This document shows positions 6,963 through 14,828 of a DNA stretch of 22,464 nt, piece by piece (position 1 is the first letter of the stretch; each line of letters opens with the position of its first letter). The notes under the pieces are model-generated. The model saw nothing but the letters and a program-made list of their open reading frames with translations. It did no database searches and was not told the origin of the DNA. Source of the stretch: Sediminibacterium sp. GTDB lineage: Bacteria; Bacteroidota; Bacteroidia; Chitinophagales; Chitinophagaceae. The stretch lies in NCBI GenBank assembly GCA_030832695.1, contig JAURIP010000001.1, positions 1-22,464 on the forward strand, in the 5' to 3' direction. The translations under genes were made by a program, and so were the position numbers.

Positions 6963-8573
6963 TTAATGTCCTCCACTTACCTGTGCATCAAAATCAAGTC
7001 CTTGCTTTTTAAGTACCGTTTTTAATTTTAACGCAAGTAATGCTAAGAGCGCAAAACAAACTGCAGCTAAAATATAAGACTGGTGCATACCAACACTTGG
7101 ATTATCTCCTAGCACACCTTGCAAAGGTGGAATAATAGCGCCTCCTAAAATCATCATGATTAAAAATGCAGAACCTTGGCTTGTATATTTTCCTAATCCG
7201 CCAACCCCTAATGAAAAAATACAAGGCCACATGACCGAACATGCCAAACCACCAGCCATGAAAGCATACACTGAAGTAATACCATTCGTAAATACACCTA
7301 CAAGCATGGCTGCTGTTGCAAATATAGATACGGCAAATAAGGTTTTAACAGGTTTTTCCTGGCCATAAAAGAAAGTAGCGATTGCAATTGCAATAAATAT
7401 TGCATATCCATATAAATCAGAAACGTCATTGCCATAAATTTTACTAACGCCTAATACTACTGCAAAAGCAATAAATGGAACAATAATCATCATCAATTTT
7501 TTCATATTGCCTTTCAAGTTAAATACACTCACGGCACCCGTCCAACGACCAATCATTAAACTACCCCAATACAAAGAAATGTATTTTGAAATTTGACTTT
7601 CATCTAATCCTAATTCAGTGATATAACCAGGATTTTTTAATAATGCACCAAAATTGTTGTCAATGGTAACTTCGACACCCACATAAATAAATATAGCGAT
7701 CATGCCATAAATAAGTTGCTGGTATTTCATAGCACCCCAACCGGCATCATTTTTTATTGCACTATTGTTTGAGTAAAACAATACTACAATAACTGAAACT
7801 AATGTCATAATTAACAAGTTCAATTTAGGCACGTCTGTTAATTGACCTACCACGATGATTGCACCAATTAATAAGGTCATGATTAATAAGGAGCTGGCTG
7901 CTTTATTAGCAGTCTCAAATTTTTCATCATTTTTTCCATCAGGTAATTTTTTAGATAAGCTAAAAAATATGGCTACTGCAGCAAAAACACCAGCTACAAT
8001 TAAGTAAAGCAAATTGATATTAGTAACAGTAACAACGCTATTTTTTGCAGCAGGGCTGCCAAACAAGAAAAAGCTTACAATCAATGGACCAATAGTCGTT
8101 CCAATACTATTTAAGCTACCACCTAAATTTAAACGGTGTGATCCAGTAGCTGGGTCACCTAATAATATGGCAAACGGCTGTGCCGCTGTTTGTTGTAATG
8201 AAAAGCCTAATGCCACCACGAAAAATGCGGCTAAAATTGCTGGGAATGAATTTGCATTGGCTGCAGGTATAATTAGTAATGCGCCAACTACTGAAATCCA
8301 CAAACCGTAAATAATACCTTTTTTATACCCAATCTTATTTAAAATGTCATACCCAATGAGGTTGGAGCATAAAAATAAAATTAAAGATCCAATAAAGTAA
8401 GCACCATAAAACGCAGAACCAATCAATTGAGATTCAAATTGACTTAGGTTGAAATGGGTTTTAGCAAACGGGATAAAAATACTATTGGAGGCAGCAATAA
8501 ATCCCCAAAAGAAGAATACAAGTACTAGGGTACTTAATGCACCAGTGTTGGTTGGTTGTTTGGTTTGGCTCAT
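6963..8573 (-). CDS. FHS-family sugar/H+ symporter (glucose/galactose GluP/FucP type), enlarged
   Basis: An inner-membrane major facilitator of 536 residues, about 100 longer than FucP or GluP. Family marks: FFFWGFIAASN in helix 1 (about 20-30), GFSLQQTAAQPF (123-134), GRWTGA (342-347), and a late SVMWPCIFSLG then GSAFLIMMILGGAIIPPLQG block. The N-terminal half ends near residue 206 and the C-terminal half restarts near 286 (YGMIAIFIYVGVEVTI). Between them are two extra hydrophobic stretches (about 226-244 and 250-267), suggesting 14 membrane helices. It imports a hexose, likely glucose or galactose, for the ROK kinase encoded next in the same transcript. It is divergent from glgA across a 154-base gap. 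Confidence 0.88.
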   Translation of the reverse strand: MSQTKQPTNTGALSTLVLVFFFWGFIAASNSIFIPFAKTHFNLSQFESQLIGSAFYGAYFIGSLILFLCSNLIGYDILNKIGYKKGIIYGLWISVVGALLIIPAANANSFPAILAAFFVVALGFSLQQTAAQPFAILLGDPATGSHRLNLGGSLNSIGTTIGPLIVSFFLFGSPAAKNSVVTVTNINLLYLIVAGVFAAVAIFFSLSKKLPDGKNDEKFETANKAASSLLIMTLLIGAIIVVGQLTDVPKLNLLIMTLVSVIVVLFYSNNSAIKNDAGWGAMKYQQLIYGMIAIFIYVGVEVTIDNNFGALLKNPGYITELGLDESQISKYISLYWGSLMIGRWTGAVSVFNLKGNMKKLMMIIVPFIAFAVVLGVSKIYGNDVSDLYGYAIFIAIAIATFFYGQEKPVKTLFAVSIFATAAMLVGVFTNGITSVYAFMAGGLACSVMWPCIFSLGVGGLGKYTSQGSAFLIMMILGGAIIPPLQGVLGDNPSVGMHQSYILAAVCFALLALLALKLKTVLKKQGLDFDAQVSGGH

Positions 8574-8639
8574 AAAATTCGTTAGTTTAATCGTTTATCG
8601 TTTTTCGATTGTGTAAAATACTTAAAATAATAATTAAAT

Positions 8640-8719
8640 GTTCATTTTAGGTCAAATCAATCAATTAATATTTTATTGATATTCAATGATATTTTTAGTA
8701 AATTTATTATTAAATGAAC
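8640..8719. repeat. Spaced inverted repeat in the glgA divergent promoter region
   Basis: GTTCATTT at 8640-8647 is repeated inverted as AAATGAAC at 8712-8719, 64 bases apart. It lies in the 154-base gap between the divergent sugar transporter and glgA, the only place from which both transcripts could be controlled. The right copy is 8 bases from the glgA start. The gap also holds TATTTTTA (8690-8697), a 7 of 8 match to the -7 consensus for glgA. AT-rich chance pairing is possible. Confidence 0.3.
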
Positions 8720-8727
8720 TTTCATAA

Positions 8728-10140
8728 ATGATAGTTTTACATGTAAGTGCAGAGTGTTATCCAATGGCTAAGGCAGGTGGATTGGGAGATGTAGTTGGTG
8801 CTTTGCCTAAGTATCAAAAAAAAATGGGTGATGAATCCATGGTGGTCATGCCTATGTATGCTACGCCTTTTTTAAAAAGTAATTCCTGGGACACCATTTT
8901 CAAAGGAAAAATGAATTTAGGCGATTGGCATTTTGAATACACTATTATTAAGGAGCAAACAGGCAAATTAGGGTATTCCTTGTTTTTAGTAGATATTAAT
9001 GGTTTGTTAGATCGACCCAAGATTTATGGTTACGATGATGATATTAGTCGTTTTTTAGCTTTTCAAGTTTCAGTTTTAAATTGGCTATCTCATTGGGCCG
9101 TTTTGCCCAATGTATTGCATTGTCATGATCATCAAACAGGATTGCTTCCATTTATGATGCGTCATTGTCATGATTATCAGCATCTCAAATCAATTAAAAC
9201 GGTACTTACCATTCACAATGCTCAATACCATGGCGCGATGGGTTGGGATAAAAGTAGTTTACTTCCTACATGGGATATTAATAAGCAAGGATTATTGGAA
9301 TGGGATCAACATATAAATTCATTAGCTACTGGAATTAAATGTGCTGACAAAGTTACCACGGTAAGTGAAACTTATATGGCACAATTGAAATACCAATCCG
9401 CTGGGTTGGAATCCTTATTTGAAAATGAACAAGCTAAGTGTTTGGGCATTTTAAACGGAATTGATACTGAATTGTGGGATCCTAATTCGGATCCCATGGT
9501 TAAATATCATTATAATCAGGAAACGGTATTATCAGGAAAGCAAAAAAACAAAGAAGCGCTTTGTGCAAAATATAATTTAGACCTTACCCAACCACTAATT
9601 GTATTTATAGGAAGGTTGGTGGGTGAAAAAGCAGCAGATGTTTTACCAGGTGCTATTCAACATGCATTGGATAAAACAAATGGGGGGGCTAATTTTTTTG
9701 TTATAGGTGCAGGCGATACAGCTGTTGAATCAGCGTTGAATTATTTAAAACAATTATATCCTGAAAATTATAATTGTTGGATAGGGTACGATGAGGCGAT
9801 TGGTCATGAAGCTTATGCAAGTGCTGATTTTTTATTAATGCCTAGCCGGGTGGAGCCTTGTGGCTTAAATCAAATGTATGCAATGCGTTATGGTACTATT
9901 CCCATGGTAAGAGATACGGGTGGTTTACATGATACAGTTGTTGATATGGGTGTCCCAGGTGGATTTGGAATTACATTTTTAAATGCTGATGAAAACGACA
10001 TTGTTCATTCAGTAGAAAGAAGTATTGAATTATATAAGGATCAAGCAAAAATGACTAAATTGATAAAACAATGTATGGAGATTGATCATAGTTGGGAATC
10101 GGTGGTGTTGGCGTATAAAAAAATGTATGCATCATTATAA
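8728..10140 (+). CDS. glgA: Glycogen synthase (ADP-glucose, GT5)
   Basis: A cytoplasmic glycosyltransferase of 470 residues that extends alpha-1,4-glucan chains from ADP-glucose. The N-terminal KAGGLGDVVGALPK (15-28) holds the ADP-glucose-binding lysine Lys15. The GT-B C-terminal half shows FIGRLVGEK (293-301, with Arg296 and Lys301) and the catalytic PSRVEPCGLNQ block with Glu376 and Cys378, followed by a donor-site RDTGGL motif. Length fits bacterial GT5 enzymes. It is first in a plus-strand run of glucan genes; glgC follows after 30 bases, so substrate supply and polymerisation are likely cotranscribed. Confidence 0.96.
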   Translation: MIVLHVSAECYPMAKAGGLGDVVGALPKYQKKMGDESMVVMPMYATPFLKSNSWDTIFKGKMNLGDWHFEYTIIKEQTGKLGYSLFLVDINGLLDRPKIYGYDDDISRFLAFQVSVLNWLSHWAVLPNVLHCHDHQTGLLPFMMRHCHDYQHLKSIKTVLTIHNAQYHGAMGWDKSSLLPTWDINKQGLLEWDQHINSLATGIKCADKVTTVSETYMAQLKYQSAGLESLFENEQAKCLGILNGIDTELWDPNSDPMVKYHYNQETVLSGKQKNKEALCAKYNLDLTQPLIVFIGRLVGEKAADVLPGAIQHALDKTNGGANFFVIGAGDTAVESALNYLKQLYPENYNCWIGYDEAIGHEAYASADFLLMPSRVEPCGLNQMYAMRYGTIPMVRDTGGLHDTVVDMGVPGGFGITFLNADENDIVHSVERSIELYKDQAKMTKLIKQCMEIDHSWESVVLAYKKMYASL

Positions 10141-10170
10141 ATTCAATTATTAAAAAATAAATTATTCGTT

Positions 10171-11454
10171 ATGGCTGTATTTGCAAAACATACTGTCGCT
10201 ATTATTTTAGGTGGTGGCGCGGGTTCTAGGCTATATCCATTAACAGCAAGCAGATCCAAGCCAGCCGTACCTATTGCGGGGAAATATCGGTTGGTAGATA
10301 TTCCGATTAGCAATTGCATCAACAGTAATTTGAATCGAATTTTCGTTTTAACACAATTTAATTCAGCTTCCTTAAATCAGCATATTAAAAATACCTATCA
10401 TTTTAGTGCATTTAGTTCAGGCTTTGTAGATATTTTAGCGGCCGAGCAAACACCCGATAATCCAGGATGGTTCCAAGGTACTGCAGATGCGGTAAGACAA
10501 TCCTTGCGACATTTAGCAAAAATGGATTTTGAATATGTGTTAATATTAAGTGGGGATCAACTATATCAAATGGATTTTAGTAAAATGATTGAAGCGCATA
10601 AAAATAGTGGGGCCGCATTAACTATCGCAACCATTCCCGTTTCAGAAAGGGAAGCACCAGAGTTTGGTATTTTGAAATCCAATCAAGACCAAGTCATTAC
10701 TTCTTTTGTAGAAAAACCAAAAAAAGAAATTTTATCCGATTGGGTAAGTGATACAGGTGCTTTGATGCAATCTCAAGGTCGAAATTATTTGGCATCCATG
10801 GGTATCTATGTTTTTAATAAAGAAATTTTACATCAATTTTTAAATGAAGTGCATCCCAATGCGACCGATTTCGGGAAGGAGATTATTCCAGATTCCATCT
10901 CCAATTACAAAGTGTTAAGTTATCAGCATGAAGGTTATTGGACGGATATCGGAAATATTTATTCTTTCTTTGAAGCTAATATTTCATTGACCGACGAAAT
11001 GCCGCAGTTTAATTTGTTTGATAGTACACAAACCGTTTATACAAGATCAAGAATGTTGCCACCAGCAAAAATTAGTGGTACCCAAATTCAAAATGCAATT
11101 GTTGCAGAAGGATCTATTATACATGCAGCATCTATTACCAAGTCAGTGATTGGCATTCGGTCCAGAATTGGGAAGGATACCGTGATTAAAAATGCATATA
11201 TCATGGGGTGTGACTTTTATGAAACCATTAACCAAATCAATCAAAAAATAGACAAAGGACAACCCGTTTTGGGTATTGGTGAGCGATGTGTGATTGAAGA
11301 TGCTATCGTTGATAAAAATTGTTCCATTGGTAATGATGTACAAATTAAAGGAGGCCCAAATCTTGAAAAAATAGACCACCCCTTATACACGGTGAAAGAC
11401 GGTATTGTGGTTATAAAAAAAGGGGCAGTTATCCCCAATGGGTTTATCATATAA
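10171..11454 (+). CDS. glgC: Glucose-1-phosphate adenylyltransferase (ADP-glucose pyrophosphorylase)
   Basis: Makes ADP-glucose from glucose 1-phosphate and ATP, the committed step of glycogen synthesis. It has 427 residues, normal for GlgC. Visible: nucleotide-binding GGGAGSRLYPLT (14-25) with Lys30, WFQGTADAV (100-108), the catalytic SGDQLYQMD (127-135, family consensus GDHxYxMD), and sugar-phosphate-binding FVEKPK (179-184). The C-terminal part (about 300-427) is a left-handed beta-helix for regulation and oligomer contacts. It lies 30 bases after glgA. Allosteric effectors are known for the family, but which one acts here cannot be read by eye. Confidence 0.96.
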   Translation: MAVFAKHTVAIILGGGAGSRLYPLTASRSKPAVPIAGKYRLVDIPISNCINSNLNRIFVLTQFNSASLNQHIKNTYHFSAFSSGFVDILAAEQTPDNPGWFQGTADAVRQSLRHLAKMDFEYVLILSGDQLYQMDFSKMIEAHKNSGAALTIATIPVSEREAPEFGILKSNQDQVITSFVEKPKKEILSDWVSDTGALMQSQGRNYLASMGIYVFNKEILHQFLNEVHPNATDFGKEIIPDSISNYKVLSYQHEGYWTDIGNIYSFFEANISLTDEMPQFNLFDSTQTVYTRSRMLPPAKISGTQIQNAIVAEGSIIHAASITKSVIGIRSRIGKDTVIKNAYIMGCDFYETINQINQKIDKGQPVLGIGERCVIEDAIVDKNCSIGNDVQIKGGPNLEKIDHPLYTVKDGIVVIKKGAVIPNGFII

Positions 11455-11483
11455 AAATTGAGGTTTTCAATCATTATTTTTTG

Positions 11484-11508
11484 TATTTTGTAGTGTAAAT
11501 TTTACACT
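11484..11508 (+). promoter_or_regulatory. Operator-like 17-base palindrome behind a -7-like box, before the SLC45-type transporter
   Basis: AGTGTAAATTTTACACT at 11492-11508 has perfect 8-base arms around one central T. It begins one base after TATTTTG (11484-11490), which is one T short of the -7 consensus. Any transcript starting there would begin inside the palindrome, a classic repressor position, and the ATG is 14 bases further on. Size and symmetry suit a dimeric regulator; I cannot name it. Confidence 0.45.
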
Positions 11509-11522
11509 TTAAACGATTCGCT

Positions 11523-12878
11523 ATGCCTCAAGCTAATTTATTGCCGAAACCCAAGATGTCGGTTTTGCAAATCATTTTTATGAGTTTCGGATTTTTAGGA
11601 ATTCAATTTGGTTTTGCATTACAAAATGGGAATACTTCCAGAATTTTAAGGTCATTTGGCGCTGATGTAGAACAGTTACCGATGTTTTGGATTGTTGCGC
11701 CCCTAGTTGGTATGATTGTACAACCTATTATTGGCCATTATAGTGATCGAACTTGGAATAAGTTGGGAAGAAGGAAACCTTATTTTTTAGTGGGTGCAAT
11801 TTTATCCTCTATTGCATTAGTGGTATTACCCAACTCTGGCTTACTTACTTCTATATTACCAGTGTTATGGATGGGTGCAGGGATGGTGATGATCATGGAT
11901 GCCTCATTTAATGTATCCATGGAGCCATTTAGGGCATTGGTGGCAGATAATTTACCGGAAAGTCAACGCACAACTGGTTTTGCAATACAGACATTTTTAA
12001 TTGGGATAGGAGCTGTTGTAGGTTCGGCATTACCTTCCTTGTTAGCACAAATGGGTTTTTCTCAAGAAGCTGGTGCATCAGGCGTGGCTGATAATATTCG
12101 CTATTCATTTTATATTGGTGCAGTTGTTTTTATGGCAGCTATTTTAGTGACTGTGTTTTTTTCGAAAGAATATCCACCTGAGCAATATGCACAGTATCAC
12201 GGTCAAGCAGATACTGATGTAAAAGAAAAAAGTAGTTTGTGGGATATTTTTACAGATTTTAAAAATATGCCACGCACGATGAAGCAGTTGGGATTGGTGC
12301 AATTTTTTTCTTGGTTTGCATTATTTAGTATGTGGGTTTTTACGACGGATGCAGTGGCTACGCATGTGTATGGATTGACAGGAGAATATTCAAAATCAAT
12401 CGAATACAATACGGCTGGTAATGTAGTGAGCTCCGCATTTGGGGTATATAATTTAGTGGCCGCTGTTTATGCACTTTGTTTGCCATTGCTTGCTAAATTT
12501 TTAGGTCGCAAAGGAACACATGCATTTTCATTATTAGCAGGAGGGGTTGGATTATTGTCCATTTATTTTATCAAAGATCCAGCCATGTTAACTTATTCCA
12601 TGATCGGTGTTGGACTGGCATGGGCAAGTATTTTAGCAATGCCTTATGTAATATTATCTGGATCAATCCCGGCGGGAAAACTTGGTATCTACATGGGTAT
12701 TTTTAATTTCTTTATCACATTACCTCAAATTGTGAATGGAATATTCGGCGGCTTTATTGTAAAACATTTTTACAATGGACAATCTATATATGCAATTGTG
12801 TTGGCTGGCTTTTTATTGATTTGTGCTGCAGTAAGTGTATTGTTTGTATATGATGCAGGGGCGGAGAAAAAATTATAA
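11523..12878 (+). CDS. SLC45/GPH-type MFS transporter, probable maltose or sucrose importer
   Basis: An inner-membrane transporter of 451 residues with about 12 helices. The helix 2-3 loop GHYSDRTWNKLGRRKPY (71-87) is the strong signature of the sucrose/maltose/SLC45 group, and LRSFGADVEQLPMFW (42-56) fits the helix 1-2 region. Family members couple disaccharide entry to protons. The position between glgC and an exported GH13 glucanase makes maltose or short maltodextrin the most likely cargo, which is inference. It has its own possible promoter and operator in the 68-base gap after glgC and may also be read from the glgA promoter. Confidence 0.85.
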   Translation: MPQANLLPKPKMSVLQIIFMSFGFLGIQFGFALQNGNTSRILRSFGADVEQLPMFWIVAPLVGMIVQPIIGHYSDRTWNKLGRRKPYFLVGAILSSIALVVLPNSGLLTSILPVLWMGAGMVMIMDASFNVSMEPFRALVADNLPESQRTTGFAIQTFLIGIGAVVGSALPSLLAQMGFSQEAGASGVADNIRYSFYIGAVVFMAAILVTVFFSKEYPPEQYAQYHGQADTDVKEKSSLWDIFTDFKNMPRTMKQLGLVQFFSWFALFSMWVFTTDAVATHVYGLTGEYSKSIEYNTAGNVVSSAFGVYNLVAAVYALCLPLLAKFLGRKGTHAFSLLAGGVGLLSIYFIKDPAMLTYSMIGVGLAWASILAMPYVILSGSIPAGKLGIYMGIFNFFITLPQIVNGIFGGFIVKHFYNGQSIYAIVLAGFLLICAAVSVLFVYDAGAEKKL

Positions 12879-12921
12879 ATCAGAATTAATAAAGTATAAT
12901 TAATATAATAAAAAATAGAGT

Positions 12922-14826
12922 ATGAAAAATAAATCATTATTATTTAGCAAAGTTTTTATGATGTTTTTTTTGATGGCATTTACTTTTATGTCAAATGCAT
13001 CAGGATTAAAAGGAGTGAAAGGAAGCAATTTAGTTGCTGCTAGTGTCGCTGTATATCCAAGTAATTGGTTTGTGCAGATGAAATGGAATAAGGTGCAAGT
13101 ACTTTTGCGAAGTATGGATATTGATTTGTCTAAAGCTAAAGTTAGTATTAATTATTCTGGGGTTAAAATAATTAAAGTAGTTCCCTTTTCAAGTAACCAT
13201 TATGTCGCAGTGGATATTGCTATTGATGCTAGTGCCAAAGCGGGAAATATTCCCATTGTGATTAAATCGGGTAATGAAAGTATTAAAATAGATTGGGCTT
13301 TAAAAAATCGCAGACCAGGAAAGGGAACGCAATTTGCACAAGGAATCAATCAGTCTGATTTTATCTACTTTTTAATGCCTGACCGATTTAGTAATGGCAA
13401 TACTGCCAATGATCGTATTGTAGGTTTAAAGGATCAAACTTTAAATAGGGATTCTATTTATCATCGACATGGTGGTGATTTACAAGGCGTGCAAAATCAT
13501 TTGGATTATATGCAAAAAATGGGGGTTACTACATTATGGATGACGCCCGTGATTGAAAATGATATGCCTAATAGAACCGAGCATGGCTATGCTTTTACAG
13601 ATCATTATACTATTGAAAAAAGATTTGGAGGTGATGCTGCTTATTTGCAATTAAGTGATGCTTTACATGCAAGAGGGATGAAATTAATACAGGACGCAGT
13701 GTATAACCATGTTGGTAGATTCCATTTTTTAGTACAGGATGCACCTGAAAAAGATTGGTTACACCAATGGCCTGAGTATACCCAAACCAATTATAAGGAT
13801 CAAACTGTTTTTGATCCTTATCAATCAAAAAGGGATAGTAAAAGAATGGTGGATGGTTGGTTTACTACCGAGATGCCAGACATGAATCATCAAAATGAAT
13901 TTGTTGCTAATTTCTTAATTCAACATGCGTTGTGGTCAGTGGAAACCTATGGTATTGATGCTTGGCGTATTGATACTTATATATACAATGATATGCCATT
14001 TATGAATCGTTGTAATAAAGCGTTACTGGATGAGTATCCTAAACTTAGTTCCTTTGGTGAATCTATGGTGTATGGAGTAGCCAATCAGGCATACTTTACA
14101 GAAAACAATATGGATATACCTTTTAAAAGTAATTTACAAGGGGCCGTTGATTTTCAAACTTTAAATTCTGGCATTGTGCCCGCATTGAATGAAAAATTCG
14201 GTTGGACAGATGGGGTAAATAAATTGTACAATACACTGAGTCTTGATTTTTTATACAAAGATGCTACAAGGAATGTTATTTTTTTGGACAACCATGATAT
14301 GTCTCGTTCATTTTCAGTTTTTGGGGAAAGTATTCCAAAACAAAAAATGGCAATGGCATGGTTAATGACCTGTCGTGGCATACCACAGATGTATTATGGT
14401 ACGGAAGTTTTAATGAAAGGAATATCAAATCCAGATGGTTGGGTGCGATTGGATTTGCCTGGTGGGTGGCAAGGGGATGCTAAAAGTGCATTTACGGAGC
14501 AAGGATTAACCGTTGAGGAAAAAGATATGTTACATTATACACAGTTATTAGGAAAATATCGACAGTCCTCTTCTGCCATTACCAAAGGCAAGTTGATGCA
14601 ATATTTGCCAGATGATGGATTATATGTTTACTTTAGGTATTCCAATGACCAAACTATTATGTGTGTGATGAATACATCTGCAGAAAATAAAGAAGTGAAC
14701 TTTTCAAATTTTTGGGAAAGGACTGCTGAATATAAAGGAGGCAAGGACATTATTGGTGGGTCGAATGTATCCAGTAAATTTAATGTGCCTGCACAAACAT
14801 TCAAGTTGATTGAACTAACCAAATAA
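12922..14826 (+). CDS. Exported GH13 alpha-glucanase, neopullulanase/cyclomaltodextrinase (SusA-like)
   Basis: A 634-residue glycoside hydrolase family 13 enzyme. A signal peptide covers about residues 1-26 (Lys4 and Lys10, hydrophobic 11-23, likely cut after SNA); there is no lipobox cysteine, so a soluble periplasmic enzyme is expected. Residues 35-125 form an immunoglobulin-like N-domain as in cyclomaltodextrinases. The barrel shows QDAVYNH (257-263), nucleophile Asp351 in AWRID, acid/base Glu380 in FGE, and FLDNHD (454-459) with Asp459. An all-beta C-domain ends the protein. It would hydrolyse maltodextrins, cyclodextrins or pullulan to disaccharides for the preceding transporter. Exact specificity is inferred. 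glgB follows after 2 bases. Confidence 0.9.
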   Translation: MKNKSLLFSKVFMMFFLMAFTFMSNASGLKGVKGSNLVAASVAVYPSNWFVQMKWNKVQVLLRSMDIDLSKAKVSINYSGVKIIKVVPFSSNHYVAVDIAIDASAKAGNIPIVIKSGNESIKIDWALKNRRPGKGTQFAQGINQSDFIYFLMPDRFSNGNTANDRIVGLKDQTLNRDSIYHRHGGDLQGVQNHLDYMQKMGVTTLWMTPVIENDMPNRTEHGYAFTDHYTIEKRFGGDAAYLQLSDALHARGMKLIQDAVYNHVGRFHFLVQDAPEKDWLHQWPEYTQTNYKDQTVFDPYQSKRDSKRMVDGWFTTEMPDMNHQNEFVANFLIQHALWSVETYGIDAWRIDTYIYNDMPFMNRCNKALLDEYPKLSSFGESMVYGVANQAYFTENNMDIPFKSNLQGAVDFQTLNSGIVPALNEKFGWTDGVNKLYNTLSLDFLYKDATRNVIFLDNHDMSRSFSVFGESIPKQKMAMAWLMTCRGIPQMYYGTEVLMKGISNPDGWVRLDLPGGWQGDAKSAFTEQGLTVEEKDMLHYTQLLGKYRQSSSAITKGKLMQYLPDDGLYVYFRYSNDQTIMCVMNTSAENKEVNFSNFWERTAEYKGGKDIIGGSNVSSKFNVPAQTFKLIELTK

Positions 14827-14828
14827 GC

